A stretch of 64,000 nucleotides of DNA from JARBUG01 sp035628915 (GTDB lineage: Bacteria > Bacillota > Sulfobacillia > Symbiobacteriales > Symbiobacteriaceae). The DNA lies in NCBI GenBank assembly GCA_035628915.1, contig DASPIW010000048.1:62001-126000 (forward strand). The letters are read 5' to 3'. The notes under the pieces were generated by a model. It was not told where the DNA came from and ran no database searches. It was given only the letters and a program-made list of their open reading frames with translations. Numbering within the stretch: position 1 is the first letter of the stretch; the number at the start of each line of letters is the position of its first letter. Positions 27,389 through 35,808 of the stretch are shown in pieces. Position numbers and translations under genes: made by a program.

Positions 27389-28504
27389 GTGCGCACTGTG
27401 AGATCACGTCTGATCAGCCTCTTCCTCGCGGTCGTATTGCTGGTCGCTGCTGCACCGGCACAGGCCGGCGCCGCCACGCTCGAAGAGCGGTTCAATGCCC
27501 TTGAGCAGCGGGTGACCCAGTTGGAGAAAGCGCTCCAGCTTTCAGCGCTCGATGTCGTCGGGCTGGTGGAAGAAGCGGCGCCTGCCGTCGTCAGCCTCTA
27601 TCTGGTCGACGGCAAGGACCGCGTCATCTCCCAGGGGACCGGCTTTATGATCTCATCGGACGGCCTGATTCTGACCAACGCCCACGTGGTGGAAGGCCTG
27701 TTCGATATCAAAGTGAAGTTCAGCGACGGCAAGGTGCTCGATGCGATCCGCATCCTCACGGACCCGTTCCTGGATATGGCGGTGCTGAGCGTGGAAGGCG
27801 AGGGCTTTCCGACTCTGGACTTTGCGCAGCAGAAGCCGCGGGTCGGTGAGCCGGTCGTCGTCATCGGCAACGCCTGGGGCTACTCGCAGAGCGTGACGGT
27901 CGGCATCGTCAGCGGCGTCGACCGGCCGGACCCGTACCACCTGCACCACTACCCGTCACTGCAGACCGATGCGGCCATCAACCACGGCAACTCCGGCGGT
28001 CCCCTGCTCAACCGGGACGGCAAGGTGGTCGCCATGGCGACATGGACCGAGTTGAAAGATGAGACGGACTCCATCGCCTTTGGCATTCCCGCCGATCAGA
28101 TTCAGGCCGCCATCGGCCGCTTCCAGCGCGGGCGGGGCATCGTCCGCCCCTGGCTGGGCATCTCCGCCCGAGAGCCCCATTGGTCCCGGGCCGGGCTACC
28201 CAATGAATACGGCCTGCTGGTTACAGGCGCCCACGCGCACGGGGCGGGCGCCAAGAGCGGGCTGCGCTGGGGCGACTGGATCACCAAGGTCAATGGCGTA
28301 CCCGTCAATTACTTGATGGAACTGCGGCGGGAACTGGAGAAGTACCAGCCGAGCAACAGCGTCAGCCTGACCGTCGAGCGCGAGAACGCCGATCAGACCG
28401 ATTGGGTGGTCGAGACCCTCACCGTGACCCTAGGCGAATACTCAGGTCTGATCGATGCCACCGTGCCCCTTGAGTACGACACGGAGACCGATGATCTCTT
28501 TTAG
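27389..28504 (+). CDS. HtrA/DegP-like exported serine protease with PDZ domain
   Basis: 371 residues. A signal peptide (about 1-28) is followed by a short coiled coil (about 31-52, LEERFNALEQRVTQLEKALQ). The trypsin-like domain has H99 (LTNAHVV), D129 (FLDMAVL) and S202 (GNSGGPL). A PDZ domain (about 265-335, SGLRWGDWITKVNGVPVN) and an acidic tail follow. The GTG start at 27389 follows GGGGAGGGG. It degrades or senses misfolded envelope proteins. The short coiled coil ahead of the protease is unusual in HtrA and may drive oligomerisation. Terminator downstream; monocistronic. Confidence 0.92.
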   Translation: MRTVRSRLISLFLAVVLLVAAAPAQAGAATLEERFNALEQRVTQLEKALQLSALDVVGLVEEAAPAVVSLYLVDGKDRVISQGTGFMISSDGLILTNAHVVEGLFDIKVKFSDGKVLDAIRILTDPFLDMAVLSVEGEGFPTLDFAQQKPRVGEPVVVIGNAWGYSQSVTVGIVSGVDRPDPYHLHHYPSLQTDAAINHGNSGGPLLNRDGKVVAMATWTELKDETDSIAFGIPADQIQAAIGRFQRGRGIVRPWLGISAREPHWSRAGLPNEYGLLVTGAHAHGAGAKSGLRWGDWITKVNGVPVNYLMELRRELEKYQPSNSVSLTVERENADQTDWVVETLTVTLGEYSGLIDATVPLEYDTETDDLF

Positions 28505-28548
28505 CTGAGCACCGTCTCCCCGGCGCGTTAACCCATATTGTGCAGCAA

Positions 28549-28592
28549 CGATCCCGGGGGCGGGGAATTCCGCCGCCGGGATCGCCTTTTTC
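28549..28592 (+). terminator. Rho-independent terminator of the HtrA-like gene
   Basis: CGATCCCGG (28549-28557) pairs with CCGGGATCG (28576-28584), with an inner GGCGG/CCGCC stem around AATT, then CCTTTTTC. Confidence 0.88.
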
Positions 28593-28667
28593 ACATCCGT
28601 TCTCTGTATGGCAAGCCTTCCGCGTTCGGTGTAAACTCAGAACAGAATGCATATTCGGAGGACCCCT

Positions 28668-30440
28668 ATGCAAAAGGAAACGCCGCTGAAGCATCTGCCC
28701 TGGGCTGCTGCACTGATCTTTCGCCACGCACCGGTCGCCGGTGTGATGCTCCTCGCCGGCCACCTGATTGGCAAGCTCGCACCGCCGGCCTCGCTGCTGG
28801 CCCTGCAGCGGCTCGTCGACGCCGTGGCGGCCGGCGCCGGGGCCGATCAACTGATGAGCCCCTTGGTCTGGCTGGTGACGCTGGTCGTCATTGCCGAATT
28901 GGGCGGCCCCATCTCCGGCGCCGCCGAAGACAGCATATACGAGAGACTGGCCGTCGTGGTGCGGGAGATGCTGCTTCAGAAAGCTTCATCGCTGACCCTG
29001 ACGCAGTTTGAACAGCCTCAGACGCACGATTTGATTGAGCGGACCACCCAGGGGGAGCGGAGCCGGGTCTTCCGCATGGTCTGGGTTGCCGTGCAGGTGG
29101 TTGCCATGGCCGCCGGCGCCGTATCCGCACTGGCCCTGCTGGCCGCTGCCTCGCCGCTGCTGGCCGTCGCCGCCCTCGGCATGGCGGTGCCCATCGCCTG
29201 GGCCGGCGTGCGGCAGGGCGCCCGCTGGCATGAACTGACCCTGCGTCAGAGCCCCGGGCGCCGCTTCACGCAGTACCTGGGCGGGCTGCTGAGCCGCCGG
29301 GAGACGGCGACCGAGCTGCGGGCGTACCAACTGACCGGCTACTTCCTGGAGCGGTGGCGCCGCTCCTTTGTGCGGCGCCGGGCGGACCATCTGGACGTCC
29401 GGTGGCTGAACGTAAAGGAAGGGTGGCTGGCCGTCGTCTGCGCGGCGCTGCTCTTCGCCGGCGCCCTGGGCGGGGCGACCTACCTGGCGGCCTCCGGGCG
29501 GGTGGGCCCGGGCCAGATCGCCGTGCTCATCGGGGCGATCCGCATCCTGCAGACGTCGCTGGGCCAAATGGCTGCAAACATCGGCATCCTCTGGGAGCTG
29601 GGCCTGCCGGTGGGCGAAGTGCGGGCCTTTCTTTCCATGCCCGAGGCCCCGGGGGGCGGCACCCTGCCGTTTCCCGCGCCCTTGCAGGGGCTGATTCGCT
29701 TCGAGTCGGTCACTTTCACTTATCCGGGCGGGAGAGCGCCGATCCTGAAGGATCTGACGCTGGAGATCCGGGCGGGAGAGAAAGTCGCCCTGGTCGGCGC
29801 CAACGGCGCCGGTAAATCGACGCTGACCAAGCTTCTGCTGGGCCTGTATCAGCCGGAAGCCGGGCGGATTACCTTTGACGGAACCGATATCCGGAAGATC
29901 GACCGCGAGTCGTTCCGCCGCTCCGTCACCTGCGTGTTCCAGGACTTCGTCCGCTACAACCTGACCCTGCGGGACAACGTGGCGGTGGGCAACCTGGAAG
30001 CGTCGGCAGAGCAGGTGGTCGCCGCCTGCGCCTCCGCCGGCCTGGAGCGGCTGCCCGGGAGCCCGGAGCAGATGCTGGGGCGCATGTTCACCGGGGGCAT
30101 GGAGCTGTCGGGCGGGCAGTGGCAGCGGGTCGCCCTGGCCCGGGCCTTCGTGCGTGACGCCCAGATCATCGTCCTGGACGAACCCACGGCGGCCCTGGAT
30201 CCCCTGGCGGAGCTGGAAGTCTTCCATAAGTTTGTGGAGCTGGTCCGGGGCAAGACGGCCCTGCTGATTTCGCACCGGCTGGGTTCGGCCCGGCTGGCCG
30301 ACCGCATTATCGTACTGGACGGCGGCTGCGTCGCCGAGACGGGCAGCCATGACCAACTGATGGCCGCGGGCGGGCTCTATGCGGAGCTGTTCAAAACGCA
30401 GGCCCAGTGGTACGAGCAGTCCGGGGGTGATGTGGCATGA
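28668..30440 (+). CDS. ABC exporter half-transporter, first subunit
   Basis: 590 residues: about six transmembrane helices (about 15-300), then an ATPase domain with Walker A (LVGANGAGKSTLTKLLLG), Q-loop (FQDFVRY), ABC signature (ELSGGQWQRVALARAF), Walker B (IIVLDEPTAALDP) and H-loop (LISHRLGSARLAD). The ATG at 28668 is 6-8 bases after CGGAGGA. Its stop overlaps the start of the next ABC gene (ATGA), so the two subunits are co-translated and should form a heterodimer. The pair resembles exporters found near peptide or lantibiotic genes, but no precursor gene is visible nearby. Substrate unknown. Confidence 0.9.
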   Translation: MQKETPLKHLPWAAALIFRHAPVAGVMLLAGHLIGKLAPPASLLALQRLVDAVAAGAGADQLMSPLVWLVTLVVIAELGGPISGAAEDSIYERLAVVVREMLLQKASSLTLTQFEQPQTHDLIERTTQGERSRVFRMVWVAVQVVAMAAGAVSALALLAAASPLLAVAALGMAVPIAWAGVRQGARWHELTLRQSPGRRFTQYLGGLLSRRETATELRAYQLTGYFLERWRRSFVRRRADHLDVRWLNVKEGWLAVVCAALLFAGALGGATYLAASGRVGPGQIAVLIGAIRILQTSLGQMAANIGILWELGLPVGEVRAFLSMPEAPGGGTLPFPAPLQGLIRFESVTFTYPGGRAPILKDLTLEIRAGEKVALVGANGAGKSTLTKLLLGLYQPEAGRITFDGTDIRKIDRESFRRSVTCVFQDFVRYNLTLRDNVAVGNLEASAEQVVAACASAGLERLPGSPEQMLGRMFTGGMELSGGQWQRVALARAFVRDAQIIVLDEPTAALDPLAELEVFHKFVELVRGKTALLISHRLGSARLADRIIVLDGGCVAETGSHDQLMAAGGLYAELFKTQAQWYEQSGGDVA

Positions 30441-32227
30441 GCGTCACCCGCAGCTACTTCCGGTTCATCGCCGCGGTGGTCAAGACCAGCCCCGCCACCG
30501 CCCTCTTGCTCGTACTGATCAGCCTGCTGATGGGACTGCGGCCGGCGGCGGAGTTCTGGTCCGTGCAGCGGCTGATCGACCATGTGGTGGCCCACGCCGG
30601 CCCCGGCTTCGCCTGGGCGCCGGCGCTCATGTGGGCCGGCATACTGGTCGCCCTGGCCCTGGCCGGGGAGGGCGCCCGGCAGGCTGAGCCATACCTGGTG
30701 GAGCGCCTCCGCCAGGATGCCGAGGTGGTGCTGGAAGGACGGCTGCTGGAGTGGGCCAGTCAGGCGCCGCTGCTGGACATGGAGTCCGCCGAGTTCTTCG
30801 ACCGCCTGACCCGGGCCCGCGAAGGCCTGCGCCAGCACATTTTCATGGTGCTGGAGCAGACGACGCGCCTGCTCACACAGGCCCTGACCATCAGCTCGGT
30901 GCTGGGCGTGCTGGCTGCCGCCCACTGGAGCGCCGCCCTGATCATGGCGGCGGCTGCCGTGCCCACCTGGTTTCTGCGGCGCAGATCCGCCGACCTGGTC
31001 ATTACGCTGTATTTCGAGCAGACGGAGCGGGGCCGGCGGGCGGATTATCTCTTTGAACTGCTGACCCAGCGGCGTTCGGCGCAGGAAGTCCGCCTGTTCG
31101 GACTGGCGCCCGAGATCCTGCGCCGCTGGCGGAAGGAGGCCCACGGAGCCCTGGCCGAGCGGCTGCGCCTTTCGGGCCGCCTCGTCTATGCCGAAGGCGG
31201 CGCCGGGCTGCTCGGCACGGTCGCCTACTGCTTCGCCGTGGTGATTCTGGGGCTGCTGGCAGCGGCGCGCCGGTTCTCGGTGGGAGGCCTCGCCGCCTCG
31301 CTGAAGGCGGCCCAGGACCTGCAGCAGGCCGTGGCGATTACGATTTGGGAGTTTTCGTCCTTGCGCCGGTCCAGCATGTTCGTGGCGCATTACTGGGAGT
31401 TCATGGACCGCTACGGCTTGCCAGTCGGCGTTGACCCCTGGGTAGGTGGGGCGCCGACTGCGGAGGCGCCTGATGCAGCGGAGGTCGTGTGCCGTGGCGT
31501 GGCGTTCGCCTACCCGGGCACGGAGAAGCCGGTGCTGGAGGGCATCAGCTTCCGGGTGCAGCCCGGGGAACTGATCGCCCTGGTCGGCGAGAACGGCGCC
31601 GGCAAGTCGACGCTGGTCAAGCTGCTGATGGGGCTCTACCCGCCCGCGGCAGGCGAGGTGACTGTGAACGGCGTCGACCCGTACGGCCCGCAGGGGGCGG
31701 GCGCCCGGGCCCGCATCGCCTCGGTCTTTCAGGACTTCAACCGCTATTCGCTGACCACGGGCGAGAATATCGGCGTGGGCGAAGCGGCACTGGCGGGCGA
31801 GCATGCGCGCATTGAGGCGGCGGCGGCCGGGTCCGGCGCCGACCAGGTGGTGGCGGCCCTGCCCCGGGGGTACGAGACGATTCTGGGCAAGGAGTGGGAA
31901 GGCGGCGAGGAGCTGTCGGGCGGGCAGTGGCAGAAGCTGGCCATCGCCCGGGGCTACATGCGCCGGGCCAATCTGCTGGTGCTGGACGAGCCGACGGCGG
32001 CGCTGGACCCGCAGGCGGAGTTCGAGGTCTTCCGCCGGTTCCGGCAGCTGGTGGCGGGGCGGACGGGCTTCCTCATCTCCCACCGGCTGGGCGCCGCCCG
32101 GCTGGCCGACCGAATATTCGTCATGAAGGGCGGGCGGCTGGTGGAAGCGGGCACCCATGAAGTACTGATGGACCGGGAGGGCGAGTACGCCGCTCTCTTT
32201 CGGGCGCAGGCGGAGTGGTACTTGTAG
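30437..32227 (+). CDS. ABC exporter half-transporter, second subunit
   Basis: 596 residues, same layout as its partner: six membrane helices, then Walker A (LVGENGAGKSTLVKLLMG), ABC signature (ELSGGQWQKLAIARGY), Walker B (LLVLDEPTAALDP) and H-loop (LISHRLGAARLAD). The glutamate after Walker B is kept in both subunits, so both sites could hydrolyse ATP, unlike many heterodimers with one dead site. The start overlaps the previous stop by four bases. The membrane parts of the two subunits differ clearly while the ATPase parts are similar. Confidence 0.9.
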   Translation: MSVTRSYFRFIAAVVKTSPATALLLVLISLLMGLRPAAEFWSVQRLIDHVVAHAGPGFAWAPALMWAGILVALALAGEGARQAEPYLVERLRQDAEVVLEGRLLEWASQAPLLDMESAEFFDRLTRAREGLRQHIFMVLEQTTRLLTQALTISSVLGVLAAAHWSAALIMAAAAVPTWFLRRRSADLVITLYFEQTERGRRADYLFELLTQRRSAQEVRLFGLAPEILRRWRKEAHGALAERLRLSGRLVYAEGGAGLLGTVAYCFAVVILGLLAAARRFSVGGLAASLKAAQDLQQAVAITIWEFSSLRRSSMFVAHYWEFMDRYGLPVGVDPWVGGAPTAEAPDAAEVVCRGVAFAYPGTEKPVLEGISFRVQPGELIALVGENGAGKSTLVKLLMGLYPPAAGEVTVNGVDPYGPQGAGARARIASVFQDFNRYSLTTGENIGVGEAALAGEHARIEAAAAGSGADQVVAALPRGYETILGKEWEGGEELSGGQWQKLAIARGYMRRANLLVLDEPTAALDPQAEFEVFRRFRQLVAGRTGFLISHRLGAARLADRIFVMKGGRLVEAGTHEVLMDREGEYAALFRAQAEWYL

Positions 32228-32245
32228 GTGCGGGCCGAGCGGTGT

Positions 32246-32275
32246 CTTGACCTGGCTGAGCCGGTGCAGGTCAAG
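32246..32275. promoter_or_regulatory. Inverted repeat between the ABC exporter and the NodB gene
   Basis: CTTGACCT (32246-32253) and AGGTCAAG (32268-32275) are perfect 8-base arms with a 14-base spacer, 20 bases after the ABC stop. No T run follows, so an operator or mRNA-stabilising hairpin is as likely as a terminator. Confidence 0.35.
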
Positions 32276-32362
32276 GGCAAGGGCGCGGTCGCGTCCATAG
32301 TCATAAAGGTCATAATAATCAAAGCATGTCCTCCTGAGTATGATGACCCGGGGGGATGTTGC

Positions 32363-33553
32363 TTGCGAAGACTGACGGCCTCGGTATTGCTCCTGGGACT
32401 GGTCTTTCTGCCGGCTGCGCCGGCGCAGGCCGCCTCGACGGTGGTGACGCGGGGTCAGACCCAGTGCCGCCAGGTGGCGCTCACCTTTGATGCCGGCTCC
32501 ACGGCCGTCAGCGCTCAGGGGATTCTGGACGCCCTGGGGCTGCACCGGGCCCGGTCGACGTTCTTCCTGACCGGCGCATGGGTCGACGATTTCCCCGCGC
32601 TGGCGGGAGCGATCAGCACGGAGGGGCACGAGGTGGGAAACCATACCGACACCCACCCGCACATGCCCCAGATTTCGGTGGCCGCCATGCGGTCGGAGCT
32701 GCGGGTCGCCCGCACGAAGATCATCGATACGACCGGACTCGAGCCCCGGCCCCTCTGGCGGCCGCCCTTCGGCGAGTATAACGGCACGGTGCTGCAGGTG
32801 GCGGAGGAAGAGGGGTATCCCTGGACCCTCATGTGGGATATCGACACGCTCGACTGGCAGCAGCCGCCGGCCTCCACCATCGTCAGCCGGGTACTGAATG
32901 GCGTGCGCCCCGGCTCCATCGTGCTGATGCACATGGGCGGCGATAACACGGCCGCGGCCGTCGCGCAGATGCTGCCGCAGCTCGAGCAGCGCGGCTATCA
33001 GATGGTGACCGTGGGCGAAGTGCTTGGGCTGAGCCGGGCCGGGGCGGATTTCCGCGGCCGGGTGGTCTACGCGCAGCAGGGCGATACGCTCTCCAAGATC
33101 GCAGGCTGCTTCAATACCACCGTGCCGATTCTTGCAGCGGCCAACGACATTGCCGACCCGAACCAGATCATCGTCGGGCAGCGGCTTTACGTGCCCCTGA
33201 TCGATGAGGTGACGGTGCGGGTCGATGGGGCGAAGCTGAACCTGGCCGTGCCCGCCCGGGTGGTGGGCGGCCGGACCCTGGCCCACGTGCGGGCCGTGGC
33301 CGAGGCTCTGGGCGCCGCCGTTGGGTGGGATGAGGCCACGCAGCGCGTGACCATCGCCGAAGGCGGCACGACGATCGTCCTGACCATTGGCAGTACGACG
33401 GCCCTGGTCAATGGGGCGCCCGTGACGCTGGATGTGGCCCCGTTCATCGTGAACGACCGGACGCAGGTGCCGGTCCGGTTCGTTGCCGAGACCCTGGGCG
33501 CCACCGTCGGGTGGGACGCCGTGAGCCGTACGGTACTGATCGAAACCGAATAG
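32363..33553 (+). CDS. Secreted NodB-type deacetylase with LysM and copper-amine-oxidase-N domains (paralogue)
   Basis: 396 residues from a TTG at 32363 that follows a G-rich ribosome site (GGGGGATG). Signal peptide (about 1-22), NodB domain (about 32-220), LysM (about 230-278, VVYAQQGDTLSKIAGCFNTTVPILAAANDI) and a Cu_amine_oxidN1-type domain at the end (VPVRFVAETLGATVGWDAVSRTV). The HxxxH site is present (GNHTDTHPH); motif 1 is LTFDAGS, with alanine in place of the metal-binding second aspartate. It is a better-preserved paralogue of 26080-27249. Probably acts on cell-wall or cortex glycan. A frame extends upstream to 32228 but has no signal peptide or ribosome site. Confidence 0.85.
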   Translation: MRRLTASVLLLGLVFLPAAPAQAASTVVTRGQTQCRQVALTFDAGSTAVSAQGILDALGLHRARSTFFLTGAWVDDFPALAGAISTEGHEVGNHTDTHPHMPQISVAAMRSELRVARTKIIDTTGLEPRPLWRPPFGEYNGTVLQVAEEEGYPWTLMWDIDTLDWQQPPASTIVSRVLNGVRPGSIVLMHMGGDNTAAAVAQMLPQLEQRGYQMVTVGEVLGLSRAGADFRGRVVYAQQGDTLSKIAGCFNTTVPILAAANDIADPNQIIVGQRLYVPLIDEVTVRVDGAKLNLAVPARVVGGRTLAHVRAVAEALGAAVGWDEATQRVTIAEGGTTIVLTIGSTTALVNGAPVTLDVAPFIVNDRTQVPVRFVAETLGATVGWDAVSRTVLIETE

Positions 33554-33567
33554 GCGCGCAAGGAAGA

Positions 33568-33589
33568 GGCCGGAGATTGCTCTCCGGCC
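33568..33589 (+). terminator. Terminator of the second NodB gene
   Basis: GGCCGGAGA (33568-33576) pairs with TCTCCGGCC (33581-33589) around TTGC; an outer GCGCGC/GCGCGC pair (33554-33559, 33593-33598) extends it. No U tract. Confidence 0.6.
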
Positions 33590-33677
33590 GCAGCGCGCAC
33601 CGATGTGGCGTAACCGAGCCGCAGTAGGCGCCCGGGGCGCCAGCGCCGCCAGGCTGCTTATGTGAGGTAATGGAGAC

Positions 33678-33790
33678 ATTTTGCCACGGAGGGCGCGGAA
33701 GGCGCGGAGGACACGGAGTGGGACAACAAAATGGCGATGGCGCTGATTGCGCAGATTACGGATCAGAGCCAACGCGGATTTCCGAGCAAC
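33678..33790 (+). repeat. Composite dispersed repeat, copy 2 (degenerate)
   Basis: A GCCACGGAG/GCGCGGAAG/ACACGGAG block (33682-33718) is followed by a GCTGATT/GCAGATTACGGATC block (33739-33785), the same order as copy 1 but on the plus strand and more degenerate. Confidence 0.55.
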
Positions 33791-33951
33791 AATCAAGGGT
33801 AAATGGAATTATATATTATTATTGTATTTAATTATAAAATGGACGGCAGATCCTGAAAGAGCCATCAGACAAGGCGCAGGGACACATCTTACTCCTGTAT
33901 GAATCCGCGCCGATTCTAGATTCACGCCATCTGCGGAACCCGCGACCACAC

Positions 33952-34053
33952 CACATTCCCACTTCCACTGCCGCGATTTCCGTGTCCCCTTCCGCGCCTT
34001 CCGTGGTAAATATCCCGTTCCCATTCCCACATTGAAGGCCCGAACAGTGACAT
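33952..34053 (-). repeat. Composite dispersed repeat, copy 3
   Basis: Nearly identical to the first block of copy 1 (2954-3078), lacking its extra internal segment. Shared words include CACATTCCCACTTCCAC, GCCGCGATTTCCGTGTCCCC and TTCCGTGGTAAA. It faces copy 2 across the AT-rich core. Confidence 0.75.
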
Positions 34054-34085
34054 GTCCACCGAAAACCGACATCCGAAGAAGCGCA

Positions 34086-35165
34086 CTACCCCGCCTTACG
34101 CCTTGCGCTTGCAGCCGCGATCACCGTGTTCCCGATGAAGATCAGCAGGGCGATGACATTGAGCATCGCAGCCCACAGGCGCCCGGGATACCACTCGGTC
34201 ACACCTGCCCCGACCCGCAGCAGTACGGAGAGATGCAGCATCGCCAGGTGCGCATAGAATGCCGCCCGATAAGGGATCTGGACGTTCAGCACCGCCGGGA
34301 AGATGATCGGCGCATGGCCGAAGATCATGCTGAAGACGAAGCCCAGGAAGACCGAATGCAGCACGGCGTCGTACACACCGCCCATCAGGAAACCATAGGC
34401 CGCGGCCAGCACGCCCCCGACGCCCAGCCACACATACCCCGACAGCATGCAGACGGCAATGAATCGGGTCAGGCCTTCCTGCCTGATCGTCCGGCGGGCG
34501 ATGTCGTTGTTCAGGAGCCACGCAGCCAGTGCGATCATGCCCAGGCCCGTGACCCGCCAGCCCAGCGAATAATCGAAAATCGTAACGGCGCAGCCGCCCA
34601 GGAAGAAGCCCGTGGCGCCCAGGAACAGGTTCTTGCGGAACTGGGAGAGGAACATCAGCCGGGAAAGCTCCAGCCGCTCGCCGGCAATCGTCAGCACGAG
34701 ATAGGCTGCCCACCAGGTGACCACCGTGGCCACGGGGGTACCGAACAGCCAGAGTGCGTTGCCGGCGAACCACGCGATCGACGCGATCAGCAGCGCGTAC
34801 GAGTGGAGGAGCGGTTGGTGCCGGACGATGTACACAAATGCTGCGACCAGTACGCCCGAGCCCAGCGTGATCGCAACAGCGGCGGGCACCTCGGGCATTC
34901 CGAAGACCAGCGCCAGGGCGCCCGCTCCGGTAAGTACGGGAGCCGCAAAAGTCCAGCGCAAGTTCAGACCGACGGCCCGCTCCAGGGCGATCAGCGTGCC
35001 CAGAAAGCCGGAGATCATTAAGGGGCCGTGGATTCCCGCCAGCGTGGGCTGCAGGGGCGGGATCTTCCAGCCCATCCGGAACAGGCCGGCCCACATGGCC
35101 GCCAGCAGCAGGAACATCGCCGTGGCGATCAGCACGAAGCGGCCAGGCTTGAAAGCTTGTGTCAT
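34086..35165 (-). CDS. NnrS-like polytopic membrane protein
   Basis: 359 residues, about 12 hydrophobic segments. Histidines sit inside or next to helices (GIHGPLM, VLHSVFLG, FGHAPIIFP, AHLAMLH), as in NnrS, a haem- and copper-containing membrane protein linked to nitric-oxide stress. The ATG at 35165 is 10 bases after GGAGGTG. It is the last gene of the desulfurase/CopD/cupin/DUF3343 set, but a repeat (35185-35253) separates it from the previous gene. The NnrS call rests on topology and histidine placement, so a distant relative of another haem-copper membrane family is possible. Confidence 0.6.
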   Translation of the reverse strand: MTQAFKPGRFVLIATAMFLLLAAMWAGLFRMGWKIPPLQPTLAGIHGPLMISGFLGTLIALERAVGLNLRWTFAAPVLTGAGALALVFGMPEVPAAVAITLGSGVLVAAFVYIVRHQPLLHSYALLIASIAWFAGNALWLFGTPVATVVTWWAAYLVLTIAGERLELSRLMFLSQFRKNLFLGATGFFLGGCAVTIFDYSLGWRVTGLGMIALAAWLLNNDIARRTIRQEGLTRFIAVCMLSGYVWLGVGGVLAAAYGFLMGGVYDAVLHSVFLGFVFSMIFGHAPIIFPAVLNVQIPYRAAFYAHLAMLHLSVLLRVGAGVTEWYPGRLWAAMLNVIALLIFIGNTVIAAASARRKAG

Positions 35166-35184
35166 AGCAAGCGCACCTCCGGTT

Positions 35185-35253
35185 ACCCTTCTCGGCGCTG
35201 ACGCGCCATTTACGGTGCCGTGCGGCCTCGCCGCTGCGCGGCGCCGCCCTAGA
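35185..35253 (-). repeat. Intra-operon repeat, copy 1
   Basis: 69 bases that differ from 42221-42290 by about four substitutions and one indel. It can form two stems: GGCGC-GTCA-GCGCC and a GC-rich CCGCGCAGCGG stem. It covers the stop codon of the DUF3343 gene and ends about 20 bases before the NnrS-like start. Confidence 0.8.
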
Positions 35254-35467
35254 GCGAGTATACCCCGCGCGGCTCAATTCCTGCCTGCCTGAGCGTGGCC
35301 AGGGCGCCGTCCCTGGCTGCCTCGTCGGTCCGCACTGCCAGGCCGCAGTCCACTCGAATCCCCGCCGGCTTCTGCACCACCCGACAGGGCACGGCGGCGG
35401 CCTGCAGGACCGACTCCGCCTTCAGCGTATCGTGGGTGCTGCGGAACAGCAGATAAATCCGGGACAT
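35249..35467 (-). CDS. DUF3343 putative sulfur/selenium carrier protein
   Basis: 72 residues matching the DUF3343 pattern: an N-terminal strand (IYLLFRSTHDTLKAE), a middle VPCRVVQKPAGIRVDCGLAV and a final helix ending in the GIEPRGVYSL strand. Two cysteines (C28 and C41) fit the proposed role as a small Se/S carrier, the role suggested for this family because it is often near selenium or cysteine-desulfurase genes. The start ATG is 5 bases past the cupin stop, without a strong ribosome site, so it is probably translated by coupling. Confidence 0.8.
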   Translation of the reverse strand: MSRIYLLFRSTHDTLKAESVLQAAAVPCRVVQKPAGIRVDCGLAVRTDEAARDGALATLRQAGIEPRGVYSL

Positions 35468-35472
35468 ACGTC

Positions 35473-35793
35473 TTAGCTATTCCGCAGGTGGGCGGCCATC
35501 ATGGTCATGCCTTCGGGTCCGGCCGTGAACCCGCGCACGGCGCCGCACGGAATCACGGCCATCTGGCCGGCCTTGAGCGAATACGTCTCTCCGTCCACAA
35601 TCAGTTCCAATGAGCCGGCCAGGACCAGCATGAACGAATCGCCGGCGCCGTAGGCGTGGGGCTCCTTGTACAGGCCGGGATCCGCCTGAACGTAGTTAAA
35701 GTCGTGGGGGATGGCCGCATAGAGGCATTCACGGACCAGGGGCTCGGTGCCGGCCGCCTTGACGGTGCTCAGCGTGTGGATCTTGACGGACAT
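35473..35793 (-). CDS. Small cupin-domain protein
   Basis: 106 residues, a single cupin barrel: PHAYGAGDSFMLVLAGSLELIVDGETYSLKAGQMAVIPCGAVRGF. The first motif normally offers H-x-H and E to a metal; here the histidines are sparse (one in EPHAYG), so metal binding is uncertain. The ATG at 35793 follows AAGGAGGAG, whose first bases are the stop of the CopD-like gene. Its place between a CopD-like protein and DUF3343 suggests small-molecule sensing or detoxification; no substrate is evident. Confidence 0.8.
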   Translation of the reverse strand: MSVKIHTLSTVKAAGTEPLVRECLYAAIPHDFNYVQADPGLYKEPHAYGAGDSFMLVLAGSLELIVDGETYSLKAGQMAVIPCGAVRGFTAGPEGMTMMAAHLRNS

Positions 35794-35808
35794 GCTCTCG
35801 TCTCCTCC

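Larger units (their letters stand above)
33554..34085. other. Gene-free interval with opposed composite repeats and an AT-rich core
   Basis: After a terminator (33568-33589), the stretch holds a composite repeat copy in plus orientation (33678-33790), an AT-rich patch (about 33803-33840, notable in this GC-rich DNA) and a second copy in minus orientation (33952-34053). Small open frames here follow the repeat and are not supported as genes. Confidence 0.6.

Noticed and set aside
30377..33796. 1139-codon open frame on the minus strand
   Set aside because: It runs antisense through two ABC genes with all motifs intact and a NodB gene. Its translation is low in hydrophobic order and rich in R, G, H and Q, as expected for a GC-rich shadow frame.
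33809..34072. 87-codon minus-strand frame
   Set aside because: It lies in the composite repeat and AT-rich core, and its resemblance to the frame at 2700-3245 is explained by the shared DNA repeat.
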